NCBI GenBank assembly: GCA_012862575.1
Contig: BLSF01000044.1
Location: 186,001 to 250,000 of the forward strand
Source of the DNA: Parietichytrium sp. I65-24A
Lineage: Eukaryota; Sar; Bigyra; Thraustochytrida; Thraustochytriidae
Reading direction: 5' to 3'
DNA: 64,000 nucleotides
In this document: piece by piece, positions 50,672 through 60,233 of the stretch
Layout of the letters: the number at the start of each line of letters is the position of its first letter
Position numbering within the stretch: the stretch's first letter is position 1
Notes under the pieces: generated by a model
Seen by the model: the letters and a program-made list of their open reading frames with translations, nothing else
Told to the model about the DNA's origin: nothing
The model's database searches: none
Made by a program: the position numbers and the translations under genes

Positions 50672-51739
50672 ATGAACTGCTCGGACTTTTATTGTGGCCG
50701 CGGTGGCGAATGCCAAGAGGCAGGGTGTATATGCTTCCCCGGCTGGTCGAAGGACTTGGGCTTTGGCTCCTATGACGGTGTCATATGCGACCGATTTCGA
50801 GCCGCAGAGAGGATTGCATGGGCTGGTTGCTTTCTTCTCACCCTAATTTACTTTGCGCAGTTCATCAGACGATATTGCACGAGCCGAAAGCGCCTGCTCA
50901 AGTTCACTCCAGCCTTCTTCTCAATGTTGGCTGGTGCACTGTTCACGGCGTCATGCTTCTTTTTAGATGATGCCGTTGCGAACTCTCCTTACTTGGCGTC
51001 CCTCTGTGGGCTCTCCCAGACCTTTGACTGCTGGAGCTCGATAATATTCTTTGGAAAGTATGCCCGATATTGCCGTGCATTACCCGGAGCCGTGCAACCC
51101 GCCTTTTCATCTAATGTCGGCGAAGACTGGTGGCGCCATGCTCTTCTCTTGGTTGCCTTTTTGTTTCCGCAGGTTTTTGTCGTTGGCGCGGTAGTTGGAG
51201 TTCAGCCGTACAAAGATATTGGGGCGCTGTTCCTTGTCTCGTGCTATTTTTTGGTGGCGTCTTTTGCCACTTTATTGTTCACAATAGTGACTCGCGAACA
51301 TTGGTATCTACTCTCTGAGCTTGGCGATAACAAGGAAATTGCTGAGAAACTTTCGAGAAGTATTGCTCACACCAACTTGCTTCGTATGGGATCCGTGCTC
51401 GCCGCTCTGACATGTTTGATATGCGGAATCATTCTCCCGTCGGTCGACCAGTACGCACGCAGTAAGGCAAATATGTACTTTTGCTTCACATACTCCTTTT
51501 TCGTGTTGATCAAGATGCAAGCTCAAATGCCACCGTGCATTTCCGTCAAGGCAAGGCCGCTATTTCTCCGTCGGGGCACCCAAAATAGATCAAGAACCAC
51601 TACTTTTTTCACCGGGATCACAGATCGATCCAAAATCACACCACAGTCGTTGGAGTCATATGTCGTTCCGCCTTCTCCAGCAGAAGCCCTTCGCACTCCC
51701 AAGGTTGGGTTCCCCGAACTGCAAACGTTTCCTGAATAG
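50672..51739 (+). CDS. EGF-like, multi-pass (about seven segments) membrane protein
   Basis: 355 residues from ATG 50672. The N-terminus starts directly with an EGF-like module: six cysteines in C-x4-C-x5-C-x4-C-x-C-x15-C order, including CGRGGECQEAGCICFPGW. About seven hydrophobic segments follow, for example IAWAGCFLLTLIYFAQFI, FFSMLAGALFTASCFFL, LLLVAFLFPQVFVVGAVVG, LFLVSCYFLVASFATLLF and MGSVLAALTCLICGIILP. The C-terminal ~60 residues are hydrophilic with Ser/Thr-Pro sites. The topology resembles a seven-pass receptor with an extracellular EGF-like head, but there is no visible signal peptide and no GPCR motif, so the head may need an upstream exon or the first segment may act as signal anchor. 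Family not recognised. Confidence 0.7.
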   Translation: MNCSDFYCGRGGECQEAGCICFPGWSKDLGFGSYDGVICDRFRAAERIAWAGCFLLTLIYFAQFIRRYCTSRKRLLKFTPAFFSMLAGALFTASCFFLDDAVANSPYLASLCGLSQTFDCWSSIIFFGKYARYCRALPGAVQPAFSSNVGEDWWRHALLLVAFLFPQVFVVGAVVGVQPYKDIGALFLVSCYFLVASFATLLFTIVTREHWYLLSELGDNKEIAEKLSRSIAHTNLLRMGSVLAALTCLICGIILPSVDQYARSKANMYFCFTYSFFVLIKMQAQMPPCISVKARPLFLRRGTQNRSRTTTFFTGITDRSKITPQSLESYVVPPSPAEALRTPKVGFPELQTFPE

Positions 51740-52851
51740 TAGAACTTCCTCTCCCATGAGAGGGTAAATGAACTTTCTTCCGAATACTGATATTGTACCC
51801 GACTAGACACATTTCCGTTTGACAGTAAAATAGATTCAATTATTGACTCCCGCTCTTTCAACGTCCTTTGCAACTTTAGTTGTTGTTCTTCAGAGAACGG
51901 TGGAGAAAAAGTCGTTCTCCGGAGATTTGCTCGCTCAGGTTTTCAATCAAGCCAGACATGTCAAGGTCATGAGGGTTAGCGAGACGACAAGCCTTCACAC
52001 TCGACACCTCCATCAGCTCGAATTGTCAAAGTCTAACTCTGTGTCTGACGTGGATGAATGCTCTTACAGTCAATTTTAAACTTTTGGAAAAGTATTCTAT
52101 AAGAACGAAGTCCAAAGATGTGATGAGTGAGGCCATTGTATTAAGCTGTAAATTTGGAGAATTTGAGTTGGGGGATTGCAACCCAAGTTGGGTGATCAAC
52201 TTGGCTGAAGCATTTCCTCTGGTCTGACCTGAAGCCAATTGGCTCCAGGGACCTTGGCAACCCATGATTTTATCGAAGGGGCTTGCATGGAGGGAAGGAG
52301 GCAACTATCTTGTCAACGCATTGGCAATTTGCTTCTCAGTTGGTACGTACGCGAGAGTAACCTGTTTTCGTTCAGCTGTATGAGCTTGTCCAATCGAAAG
52401 TTGGAAAAGCGAGAGAACCGGGACGAAGTGTTCCTGTTGAGAGTCGCAATGCTGCCTTGGGAGTCAGTCTTGGCGAGTGCTTCGAAGTTGTTCAATTTTC
52501 TCAGTTCTAAAGCAAGTGCTTATATTGCTTGGATACTTCTCGCTTCAACGATTGCCTGACACAGTGCAATCAGTTCCGCTGCTGCAGAGCTAGTGGCGAC
52601 GAGACTTTGTCTTTTTCGTTTGCCACACGACGGAACTCATGTCGAGAAATACAACGTAATCAGTTGTTGATCTGGCTCCATGCTGCTGGCCGAGTGACGC
52701 ATCCGAGTAGACCGCGACAGCCAGTGAATTGGGGTCTCACGCGCCTTTAAGAACGATGCCAAGATTCTTGGTTAGATGCCGGTTCTCCTCGCCGCAAAAG
52801 AATATAGATGAAAGCCGAGAGCGATGAAAATGAAAAAAGAAAAGAAAAAAG
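51740..52851. other. intergenic, membrane protein gene to tRNA pair
   Basis: No gene is supported. A 106-codon frame at 52239-52559 begins with TTG, has no recognisable domain and is not accepted. Confidence 0.5.
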
Positions 52852-52933
52852 CGAGAGCGGCCGGATTTGAACCGACGCGTGCGAGCACATCTGATTTCAA
52901 GTCAGACCCCTTAGACCACTCGGGCACACTCCC
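52852..52933 (-). tRNA. tRNA-Ser(UGA), copy 1
   Basis: 82 nt on the minus strand. Acceptor stem gggagtg pairs with cgctctc (two G-U pairs), discriminator G as in serine tRNAs. Anticodon stem-loop tctga/cttgaaa/tcaga gives anticodon TGA. A long variable arm (tgtgctcgcac) and T-loop ttcaaat follow, all as expected for a class II serine tRNA. A six-T run (minus strand) directly after the 3' end is an RNA polymerase III terminator. No intron. CCA is not encoded. Confidence 0.96.
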
Positions 52934-53012
52934 ATTGCTCCACGTGGCACACAGCACGGGTTTATTAGGCAGTTGCGTAGCAGTTAAATAAGATTAAAAG
53001 GAAAAGAAAAAG

Positions 53013-53094
53013 CGAGAGCGGCCGGATTTGAACCGACGCGTGCGAGCACATCTGATTTCAAGTCAGACCCCTTAGACCACTCGGGCACACTCCC
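53013..53094 (-). tRNA. tRNA-Ser(UGA), copy 2
   Basis: Identical over the full 82 nt to the copy 161 bp away, same strand. The 3' flank again has a T-run, and the 5' flank (caat before the first base) is shared. It is the upstream copy in transcription order. Confidence 0.96.
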
Positions 53095-53212
53095 ATTGTC
53101 CCACTTGGACACTCAGTAGAGGCGTTCACATGCTAACAAACCTTTCCCTCCGTCCTAACTTTCTTGTCCGTTTTTTTTTGTTCATCTTTTCTTTCTTTCT
53201 TTTGGCGAATTG

Positions 53213-53240
53213 AAAATGCAAAATGCAAGATGCGAAATGC
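53213..53240. repeat. heptamer array (aaaatgc)
   Basis: Four heptamers: aaaatgc twice, aagatgc, gaaatgc. Confidence 0.85.
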
Positions 53241-53370
53241 AAAAATGAAAAAGGGCACATTTCAGTTCACAAGTGAAAGCCGATTGGAAGAATCCGAAGA
53301 TTAGTTGCCTGTGCACACATTGTAAAAAGTAAAACCTTGAAAAACCGAAAAGCCCTTCCCTTTCACACGT

Positions 53371-53418
53371 CAATCGTTCAATCGTTCAATCGTTCAATCG
53401 TTCAATGGTTTAATCGTG
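53371..53418. repeat. octamer array (tcaatcgt)6
   Basis: Six octamers, the first four exact tcaatcgt, then tcaatggt and ttaatcgt; upstream of the lebercilin-like gene. Confidence 0.92.
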
Positions 53419-53893
53419 AACGAGACGCGGAGAAACTTCACCTCTCAGCTTGACGTACTTTTTCTTCATCTTCATCAGGTCGCGAGGGCAAGAAGAACAA
53501 GCACAAAACCTCGGCGAGGTCGCGTGTCAACCAGTTCAAGGTTACCCAAAACGTTTACCAAGCTGTACAATCAACAACAACGAACGCAACAAAGAAGGAC
53601 AAGCACAAGCAAAAGCAAAAGCACAAGCAGAAGGAGAAGCAGGAGCCGCAACTTGGCAGCTCGTAGCCTGCGAGCAACGCAGTGAGGAGACACAGACGGG
53701 CAGTCTGCGAGTACCCTCTAACTGACGCACAGAACGACTTGGACCTGGTCGAACGTGGAGTCGCAGAGCTCGTGTGCCTTTCCTCGCTCTGTGGACGCCT
53801 GAGCAAGAAAGAGAGAGAGATCGGGAGACCGGGAGACCGGGAGAGGGACTGAATGCGCTGACGAGCAGGAGGAAGAGAGTCACGGAGACCAGG

Positions 53894-55748
53894 ATGTCAG
53901 ACTATAGCGAGGAAGAGTTCGACGATGATGTAAGTTGCGGGCGAGGAGATGGAGGTCGGGGTGGAAGGACGAGCAGCTGACAGGAAAATGGGTTTGGCTT
54001 TGTGACAACAGCCAGATAAGCTTATTGCGAAACCAATGTATTCCGGCAAAGGCGGGAAGGCAAAGGTAGATCGCGAGGAAGATGACGAGGAGCAGGAGGA
54101 GGAGGACGATGAAGACGAAGAGGAAGATGATGAAGAAGAGGACGAAGAGGAAGATGTTCAGGAACAGATTGAAAAGCTACGCGTGGCAAATGGAGCTCTA
54201 CGAAAACAGCTCAAGGAATTCGCCAAGGCCTTTGAAGCAAGCATGAATGGAAATGGTGTCATGAATATTGGAGGCCTAGCGAAAAGAGATTCTCGGCAGA
54301 TGGCGAAACGCGATGACGACGGCAAGCGGTCTCTGCGTGCAATCGTGGCTTCCAAGCAGAAGCAGGTGCAGGCGTTGCAAAAGAAGTTAGAGATGTATCG
54401 CAAGAACAACGGCCAACTAAAAAAGCAGATCCAACAGGCATACACCGCAGACCGGGTAGTGCAGATGGGCAACGAAAACAAGGAGAAGGAACGGGAAATC
54501 CAGCGCCTGGTCGAAGAGAACCGTAGCCTCCAGGCAATGCAAAGGAATCAAGCCAAGCAAATTCACCAAAGAGAGTTCAGCAAAGACGAATGGCCGGCGC
54601 GTGTAGCTGGGCTCCAGGATGAACTGCGCGTTGCTCGAGAAACGCTTCGTAAATATAAGGACAAGGCCAAGCAGGCAGAGGATGAAGGAAACAGGCAGCG
54701 TGAGCAAATCGTCAAATTGCAGGAGCGCAATCGCGACTTGAAGAAAGAAATTGAACGGTACGAGTCCTCGAACGGCAAGGCAAAGAGCAAAGAAGAGTTA
54801 GATCTCGAATCTCATCAGGAAGAGTGGGATAAGGAGAAGAAGAAGCTCGAACACGCGATACAAGTACTGGAGAAGGCGAACAAGCAGGAGCGGAGCAAGG
54901 CCATACATGCTCATCGCAAAGCGGAAGAAAAATATAAAGACCACCAGTCTGAACTTGACCAGCTCAAGCAAAAAATTGATGAGAAGGAGAAGGACATGAG
55001 ATACCAGGTTGTGCAGATAAAGAAGCTCAAGCGTGGCCTCCGCGAGTTGGCTATGGGTGATGGCCCGCTTCCTGGCATTGAAGCGCCTTGGTCGCACAAC
55101 ATGACCAAGTTTTTAAATGGGACAGATGATGAATCGGATATGCTAGAGGACTCTCAATTTGGGCCAGGGCTTCCGACCGTCGACTCTGTGGCCGCTAGCA
55201 GTCCCGCAAGGACCCTTGGATCCCCGCAGCCTCCGTCAAGTAAGCCAGGCGCAAACCGTGGGCCTCGTATTGCTCGAGATGAAGACAGTGCAGCTTCTGT
55301 GCCTCAAGGTTCCGGAACTTCGCCGCTCGTAGCAGTGTCGCCCACTGCTCCGCAGGGTTCTCACAACACATCCGTGTCTCCCAAACAAACCAACGCTGCT
55401 TACTCCTCTACAATCCCTCAAGAAGAAGATCTGCAGATTGAGCACGAGGATGATGACGTGGAAGAGGGCAAGGGAGACGACGACGCTCCTGTGGCCAGAG
55501 CCGCCTCCCCGATCCCTCAGGGCGAGGGAGAAGAAGCAATTTCCTCGCCTGCTCCGAAGAACCAAGCGTCGGCACCAAGCATGGTGGAAAAGAATGCAAC
55601 CGATTCGACCGAAAATGTGTCAAACAAAGGCTCTGAGGTAGATGAAGATGAGAGCGCTGCTGTGGATGAGCAAGCGAAGCCAGCAGAGAAAGCCAGCGCG
55701 TTCGCCAAGCCTTCTATGGCTAAGAAGAAGAAGAAGAAGATGTTTTAA
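53894..55748 (+). CDS. lebercilin-like (LCA5-type) coiled-coil protein
   Basis: A 12-codon first exon (53894-53929, MSDYSEEEFDDD) joins 54012-55748 across an 82-bp intron (gtaagt...aacag, phase 0); 590 residues. Order: acidic run of Glu/Asp (~30-60), coiled coil ~60-350, Ser/Pro-rich disordered tail, Lys-rich end (AKKKKKKMF). Within the coil, KQVQALQKKLEMYRKNN, then EKEREIQRLVEENRSLQAMQ, then AGLQDELRVARETLRKYKDK resembles the lebercilin domain found along ciliary axonemes. This is pattern-level similarity; a generic coiled coil remains possible. The presence of BBS7 and CEP76 shows that the organism builds cilia. Confidence 0.7.
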
Positions 55749-55978
55749 AGGACTCCTGGAGAACCGTCATCGCCGGCAACTCCTTTAATGTCTTCGAGGT
55801 GGTGGTGTTGTGAATCCGAGCTCTAGCTAGGCTAGCTCCAGAGAAAGTATTGCGGTCTAGATGTCCCCGTCACTAGGATCTTTTGCGACTTTTGTAGAGT
55901 TTAATTGTCTAATCAAGTGAAAAGTTCGAGTGAGATTTTTGCTTTGACTCTCTTACGACTGCCCACACTTGAAGTGTT

Positions 55979-56986
55979 TTACTGGTTCACGTCGCCTATT
56001 GCGACATGAAGCCCTTTGGAAGAAGACTCTCGACAAGCCTTTAATACTTTGGCGCATAGCCTCGCGTCCTGCAGGGTGGACTTGGGGTGCTGGTTGCCTT
56101 GAACACACTCTGTGATAAAATGGCGATTTAGATTCTCAACGCTGCGGGGAAAGGAAATATATGTGTGAGAATGGATCAGGTCCGCGCGATTGACAATGGT
56201 ATCGTTGTAACTATACCTCGCTGAGCCTTGCGTTCCGAGCACCTTGATGTAAAAACTCCAGGGGTCGCTAGAATGATCATCATTCGCAAAACTGGACTGC
56301 AACAGGCACAGCGCGCCGCCCTTCATCTTCATCATGCACATTGCCACGTTTTCGTGCAAGACGTCACCGTTGTCGATGTTTGCGGTCATACAGGACACAG
56401 ACTCTGGCACATCCGCCGAAAGATACAGGCACGTATACGCGTGATGGGTCATGATCTGTTCAATTATTCCGGGTAGCTTGGAAGTGACATTAGGCCCGTG
56501 GCGAATGTTGTAGTAAATGCAAATCTGAACTAGTTTGCCGATCTGGCCACTCGTCACCATATCCCTGATATGCTCCAAGTGCGGTTCGTAAATGTAATTG
56601 TGGCCCGGGCAACAGTGCACCTTCATCTTCTCCGATAAACTCAACAATTCAGAAACTTGATTTTCGTCCACTCCAACGGGCTTCTCCACAAGAACGTGCT
56701 TGCCTGCACTCATGGCTTTCTCTGCGTACTCTAGATGAGTTTCAAGCGGGGTGAGCACGTACACAACCTGAACGTCTTCAAACATCTCCTCCAACGTTTC
56801 ATAAACTTGCGTCCCGAATATTTCGGCTCTCTCTCTCACGTCGATGACGTGCCCACCAGCGCTTACATCATGCTCCTTGTGGTTCCAAATCCCTGCGAGC
56901 ACAGCGAAACCTGTGCAACTCTTCAGCGCTTTTGCGTGCAGCACCGCGATGTCCCCGCACCCTATGAAACCCACGCGCACTGCCAT
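55979..56986 (-). CDS. Gfo/Idh/MocA family NAD(P)-dependent oxidoreductase
   Basis: 335 residues from ATG 56986. The N-terminal Rossmann fold has VRVGFIGCGDIAVLHAKAL (GxGxxA-type nucleotide site); the family EKP motif is intact in HVLVEKPVGVDENQV, with its lysine in the catalytic position. The C-terminal domain has HNYIYEPHLEHIRDMVTSGQ and MTHHAYTCLYL, whose His residues may bind substrate. The family oxidises or reduces sugars, inositols and related polyols; the substrate is not predictable. No organelle signal is evident. The chain covers both domains at a normal length. Confidence 0.88.
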   Translation of the reverse strand: MAVRVGFIGCGDIAVLHAKALKSCTGFAVLAGIWNHKEHDVSAGGHVIDVRERAEIFGTQVYETLEEMFEDVQVVYVLTPLETHLEYAEKAMSAGKHVLVEKPVGVDENQVSELLSLSEKMKVHCCPGHNYIYEPHLEHIRDMVTSGQIGKLVQICIYYNIRHGPNVTSKLPGIIEQIMTHHAYTCLYLSADVPESVSCMTANIDNGDVLHENVAMCMMKMKGGALCLLQSSFANDDHSSDPWSFYIKVLGTQGSARYSYNDTIVNRADLIHSHTYISFPRSVENLNRHFITECVQGNQHPKSTLQDARLCAKVLKACRESSSKGLHVAIGDVNQ

Positions 56987-57293
56987 CCTTGCCAATGTCA
57001 CCCGTCCTCGTGAAGCTCGCAACAGTCCTCGTTCGTGTTGTCTTTTAAGCTCCTGTCAATCAGTTTCAGCATGCCATGGCTGCTGGGAAGCTGTGAGTGG
57101 GCGGTAACGCCGGAACCCGCGTACCTTTCCTTGCTAACGGGACAACACTGTACTGAGTATCGGTCCATTTAGAAAGATATTTCCCGCATCTTCGCGTCTT
57201 GTGAGTGTACCGGGTACTGGTACTAGCACGAGTCTCCGGGACAACACCAGAACGATGGCGATCGAGAGCGCGCAGACTAAGTCACGAGAGCAC

Positions 57294-57321
57294 CTGAATT
57301 CTGAATTCTGAATTCCGAATA
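57294..57321. repeat. heptamer array (ctgaatt)
   Basis: ctgaatt three times, then ccgaata; about 310 bp upstream of the oxidoreductase start. Confidence 0.88.
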
Positions 57322-58189
57322 TTTCTGAATCCTGCAAAGGGCCGCAGATGTTGCATCTTGGCAGCTGTACAAGGTCGAAGCGCGGACATTGATTGATGGA
57401 TTGATTGATTCAGTAATTCATTGTGAGCATTTGTGAGCGCTCATCTGGGCACGAAAAATGAAGACAAAAGTCGGCAACTGAACAAGGTGTAGTTCACGTC
57501 TCGCTCGGAAGAAGAGCTCGAGAAACAGGTTTTAGATGAATGAATGTTCGTCTTGAAATGAATGTCTGCTCAAAGAATGAATTTCTGCTCAGAAATGACT
57601 TCAAGATGTTCGAACGAATGAATGAATGAATGAATGAAGATTAGTTTCCGGGAGACGAAAAAATTAGCTCAATTGAATCCAGAAAGTCCGCACAGAAAAT
57701 CACCTGTACAATGCCGGTATTAAGAAGTCTTTTGTCTTTCTGTTACTGACTAAAGAGGGCAATCAATTACCAAAATCCATAATCAAAGACTACTCGCTTC
57801 CTCTCAGGGCTAGGGTTTCATTGTCCTGAACGCCAAGCATCCAGCCTCTCTCCTCGTCAAACCCTCTGTACCACACCTTCTCCCAGCTCTCCTAGCCATT
57901 CCACTATCGCCAACCAATGGCCACAACCTCCCACACTACCCAACTCGCTAGCCCCTCCCATACCTGAATCCCGTCTACCCCCTTCTACCACTCCATGCCT
58001 ACCACTCTCCCATCACCCACCTATCCAAATCTCTACTGCATATCATAACCATCAGCGTAATCATCTGAGTGGCGGGCAGCGCTCCGTGTGCTAGCCACTC
58101 ACGCGGGAGGGAGGAGTTCTTATAGAAAGACGTAGGTAGTGGTAGCGAGAGCAGGCGGAAGCAATAAGAGACAACAAGAGGCAAGAGAC

Positions 58190-58203
58190 AGAGAGAGAGA
58201 GAG
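58190..58203. repeat. GA tract before the uL30 gene
   Basis: Seven ga units ending 66 bp before the start codon. Confidence 0.8.
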
Positions 58204-58268
58204 CAAAGCAGACTCCGGTGTGAAACGTGCGTGCGTTGATAGTTGATAGCAAACAACCTTCGAAGAAG

Positions 58269-59771
58269 ATGCCTGTTTCGTAAGTTTGGTGTACGCGGCG
58301 AGGAGGGGTGTCCTCGCGCGGGGTGCTGGAAGGGACTGCGGCGTGAGAGCCGTGGGCCGGACGATGGTCCGGTTTGGAGATTGGGGATGATTGTGATGAT
58401 GGATGGGGATGGTCGGGATTAGTTGAACGAGAGAGTGTGGATGGATGGATGAATGGATTTGTGGAAGCTGGTGGGTGAAGGCGGTGTCCGTCCTGGTGTC
58501 TATTTCATCGCGCTGCGAGCGATCTGAGAAAGTCGCGGTGGTATCTGAGAAAAGAAGCGAGTTTGGCGAGAACTCTGGTCTTTTTGGATGAGAAATAGAA
58601 GCTCAGTCCAAGTTCCTGCAGAAATGCGGGGTGTTTGTCCTTTTTCGTAGTGCTATGATCGTCTGTGGAAGGCTGCGGCGCACTTTGTGCGTTGCGCTGG
58701 ATACTGATCGGTGCGCTGCGGGGATCAAGAATTAGTGAGAATGGGCGAACCAGACCTGTTTGTATTGTGTCTCCTTCCGGGGGCCGTGCATCAGTTCACT
58801 CATTACGCGTCTGCCGCTGACCACTGCTTTTTGGCTTTGGTTCGCGCAGATTTTTCCGAGATTCATGTCTACGTCTGATTTCCTTGCAACTCACTCCGAT
58901 TCATGTCGTACGGCGTCTCGTCGTCTTGTACTGGGCCTGTGAGGCGAGTTTGCGATGGAAACGGGTTCAAGATCCTGACGCCCATATATCTCACGAACAA
59001 TTCACATCGAATTCACAGCCATATGTCTAACATGTTTGTTTCCAATTGATTACAATCAACAGCGTTCCAGAATCCGTCCTTAAGAGGCGCGCAGCTCTCT
59101 CCGAGCTCAAGGCCAAGCGCGAGGCTAGCGACAAGGAGGTCGCTGCTAAGCGCGAGGCTCTCAAGGAGAAGGCCTTCAAGCGTGCTGAGCAGTACGTGAA
59201 GGAGTACAAGAGTGATGAGAACGAGCTCGTCCGTCTTCGCCGTGAGGCCAAGGCTGCTGGCAACATCTACGTTGAGGCTGAGCCAAAGGTAGTCCTTGTT
59301 GTCCGCGTGCGTGGTATCATCGGAAACAGCCCAAAGGTCCGCAAGGTTCTTCAGCTCCTCCGCCTTCGCCAGATCCACAACGCTGTTTTCGTTCGCCTTA
59401 ACAAGGCTACCGTGAACATGCTCCGCATTGTTGAGCCATACATCATGTATGGTGAGCCAACCCTTAAGACCGTCAAGGCTCTCATCTACAAGAGGGGATT
59501 CGGAAAGATCAACAAGTCCCGCATTCCTCTCTCTGACAACGCTATTATCGAGAAGGCTCTCGGCAAGGAGGACGTTGTGTGCTGTGAGGATATCATTCAC
59601 GAGATCTTCAAGTGCGGACCAAACTTCAAGAAGGTGTCCAACTTTTTGTGGCCATTCAAGCTCTCTTCCCCTAACGGAGGCTACAAGAACAAGCTCATCC
59701 ACTTCAACGAGGGTGGTGATGCTGGAAACCGTGGCGAGCACATCAACAGCATCGTTCAGCGCATGATCTAA
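58269..59771 (+). CDS. RPL7: 60S ribosomal protein uL30 (L7)
   Basis: An 11-base first coding exon (58269-58279) is joined to 59063-59771 across a 783-bp GT-AG intron (gtaagt...caacag, phase 2), giving [20 protein letters not shown] and 239 residues. The basic N-terminal helix is typical of eukaryotic L7. Conserved blocks: [74 protein letters not shown], and the C-terminal [15 protein letters not shown]. It sits in the large subunit near 5S rRNA. The intron is four to nine times longer than most others in the window and lies four codons after the ATG, a placement common in ribosomal protein genes. Its codon use is strongly biased to C- or G-ending codons, as expected for high expression. Confidence 0.96.
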
Positions 59772-60233
59772 AAACCCATTTTTCGTATTCTGACTCATCA
59801 CATTTCCCGTTGCCTCTGCAAATTTCCTTTTCAGTCCTTTTTTTCTTCCCTGTTTTCACCCCCGCCAAACGTCCATAGTAACCACATTCTCCGCCAACTC
59901 CCAGCGCGGTTCTCCACTCTCCCATCAAAACAGAATCAGATCTTGAACTTGCATCTCCACGCTTCTCCTATCTTCCTATCTCCTCAATCTCCTCTCTCTC
60001 TCTGCCTCCACCTCGCGGATTCTACCACGCACTTAGCGACGCGGGTAGGAGTCCCGAACCCAGAGCAACCAGTCAGCCACTCACCCAGCACCTCTGTCTA
60101 CGCAAGCCGCGAACGTTCGAGTACGCAAAGGCTGCGCAGAGAGGAGAATTTGAAGGAGCCTCTGCTGCGAAGACGAAATTAGGAAAGCAGGAAAGCAGGC
60201 AAGCAGGCAAGTGGCAGCGTGGTGCGAGCAATA
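59772..60233. other. intergenic, uL30 to PRMT5
   Basis: No gene is supported. A short CT tract (about 59990-60003) and octamers (60183-60214) precede PRMT5. Confidence 0.5.
60183..60214. repeat. octamer array (gaaagcag)
   Basis: gaaagcag twice, gcaagcag, gcaagtgg; ends 19 bp before the PRMT5 start codon. Confidence 0.85.

Larger units (their letters stand above)
53095..53893. other. intergenic, tRNA pair to lebercilin-like gene
   Basis: No gene is supported. Two arrays lie here (53213-53240 and 53371-53418). The region 53571-53645 is A/G/C-rich (repeated caagcaaaagcacaag-like motifs) and probably belongs to the 5' untranslated leader. Confidence 0.5.
56987..58268. other. divergent intergenic region, oxidoreductase and uL30 genes
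   Basis: No gene is supported. It holds heptamers (57294-57321), atgaatga repeats near 57613-57638, GTAC-rich sequence (57207-57228) and a GA tract (58190-58203) just before the uL30 gene. Confidence 0.55.

Noticed and set aside
52239-52559. 106-codon plus-strand frame with a hydrophobic end
   Set aside because: Starts with TTG, no domain, no supporting splice structure.
58394-58540. Possible C/D-box snoRNA in the uL30 intron (gtgatga then ctga)
   Set aside because: The boxes are about 130 nt apart and the flanks do not form a terminal stem.
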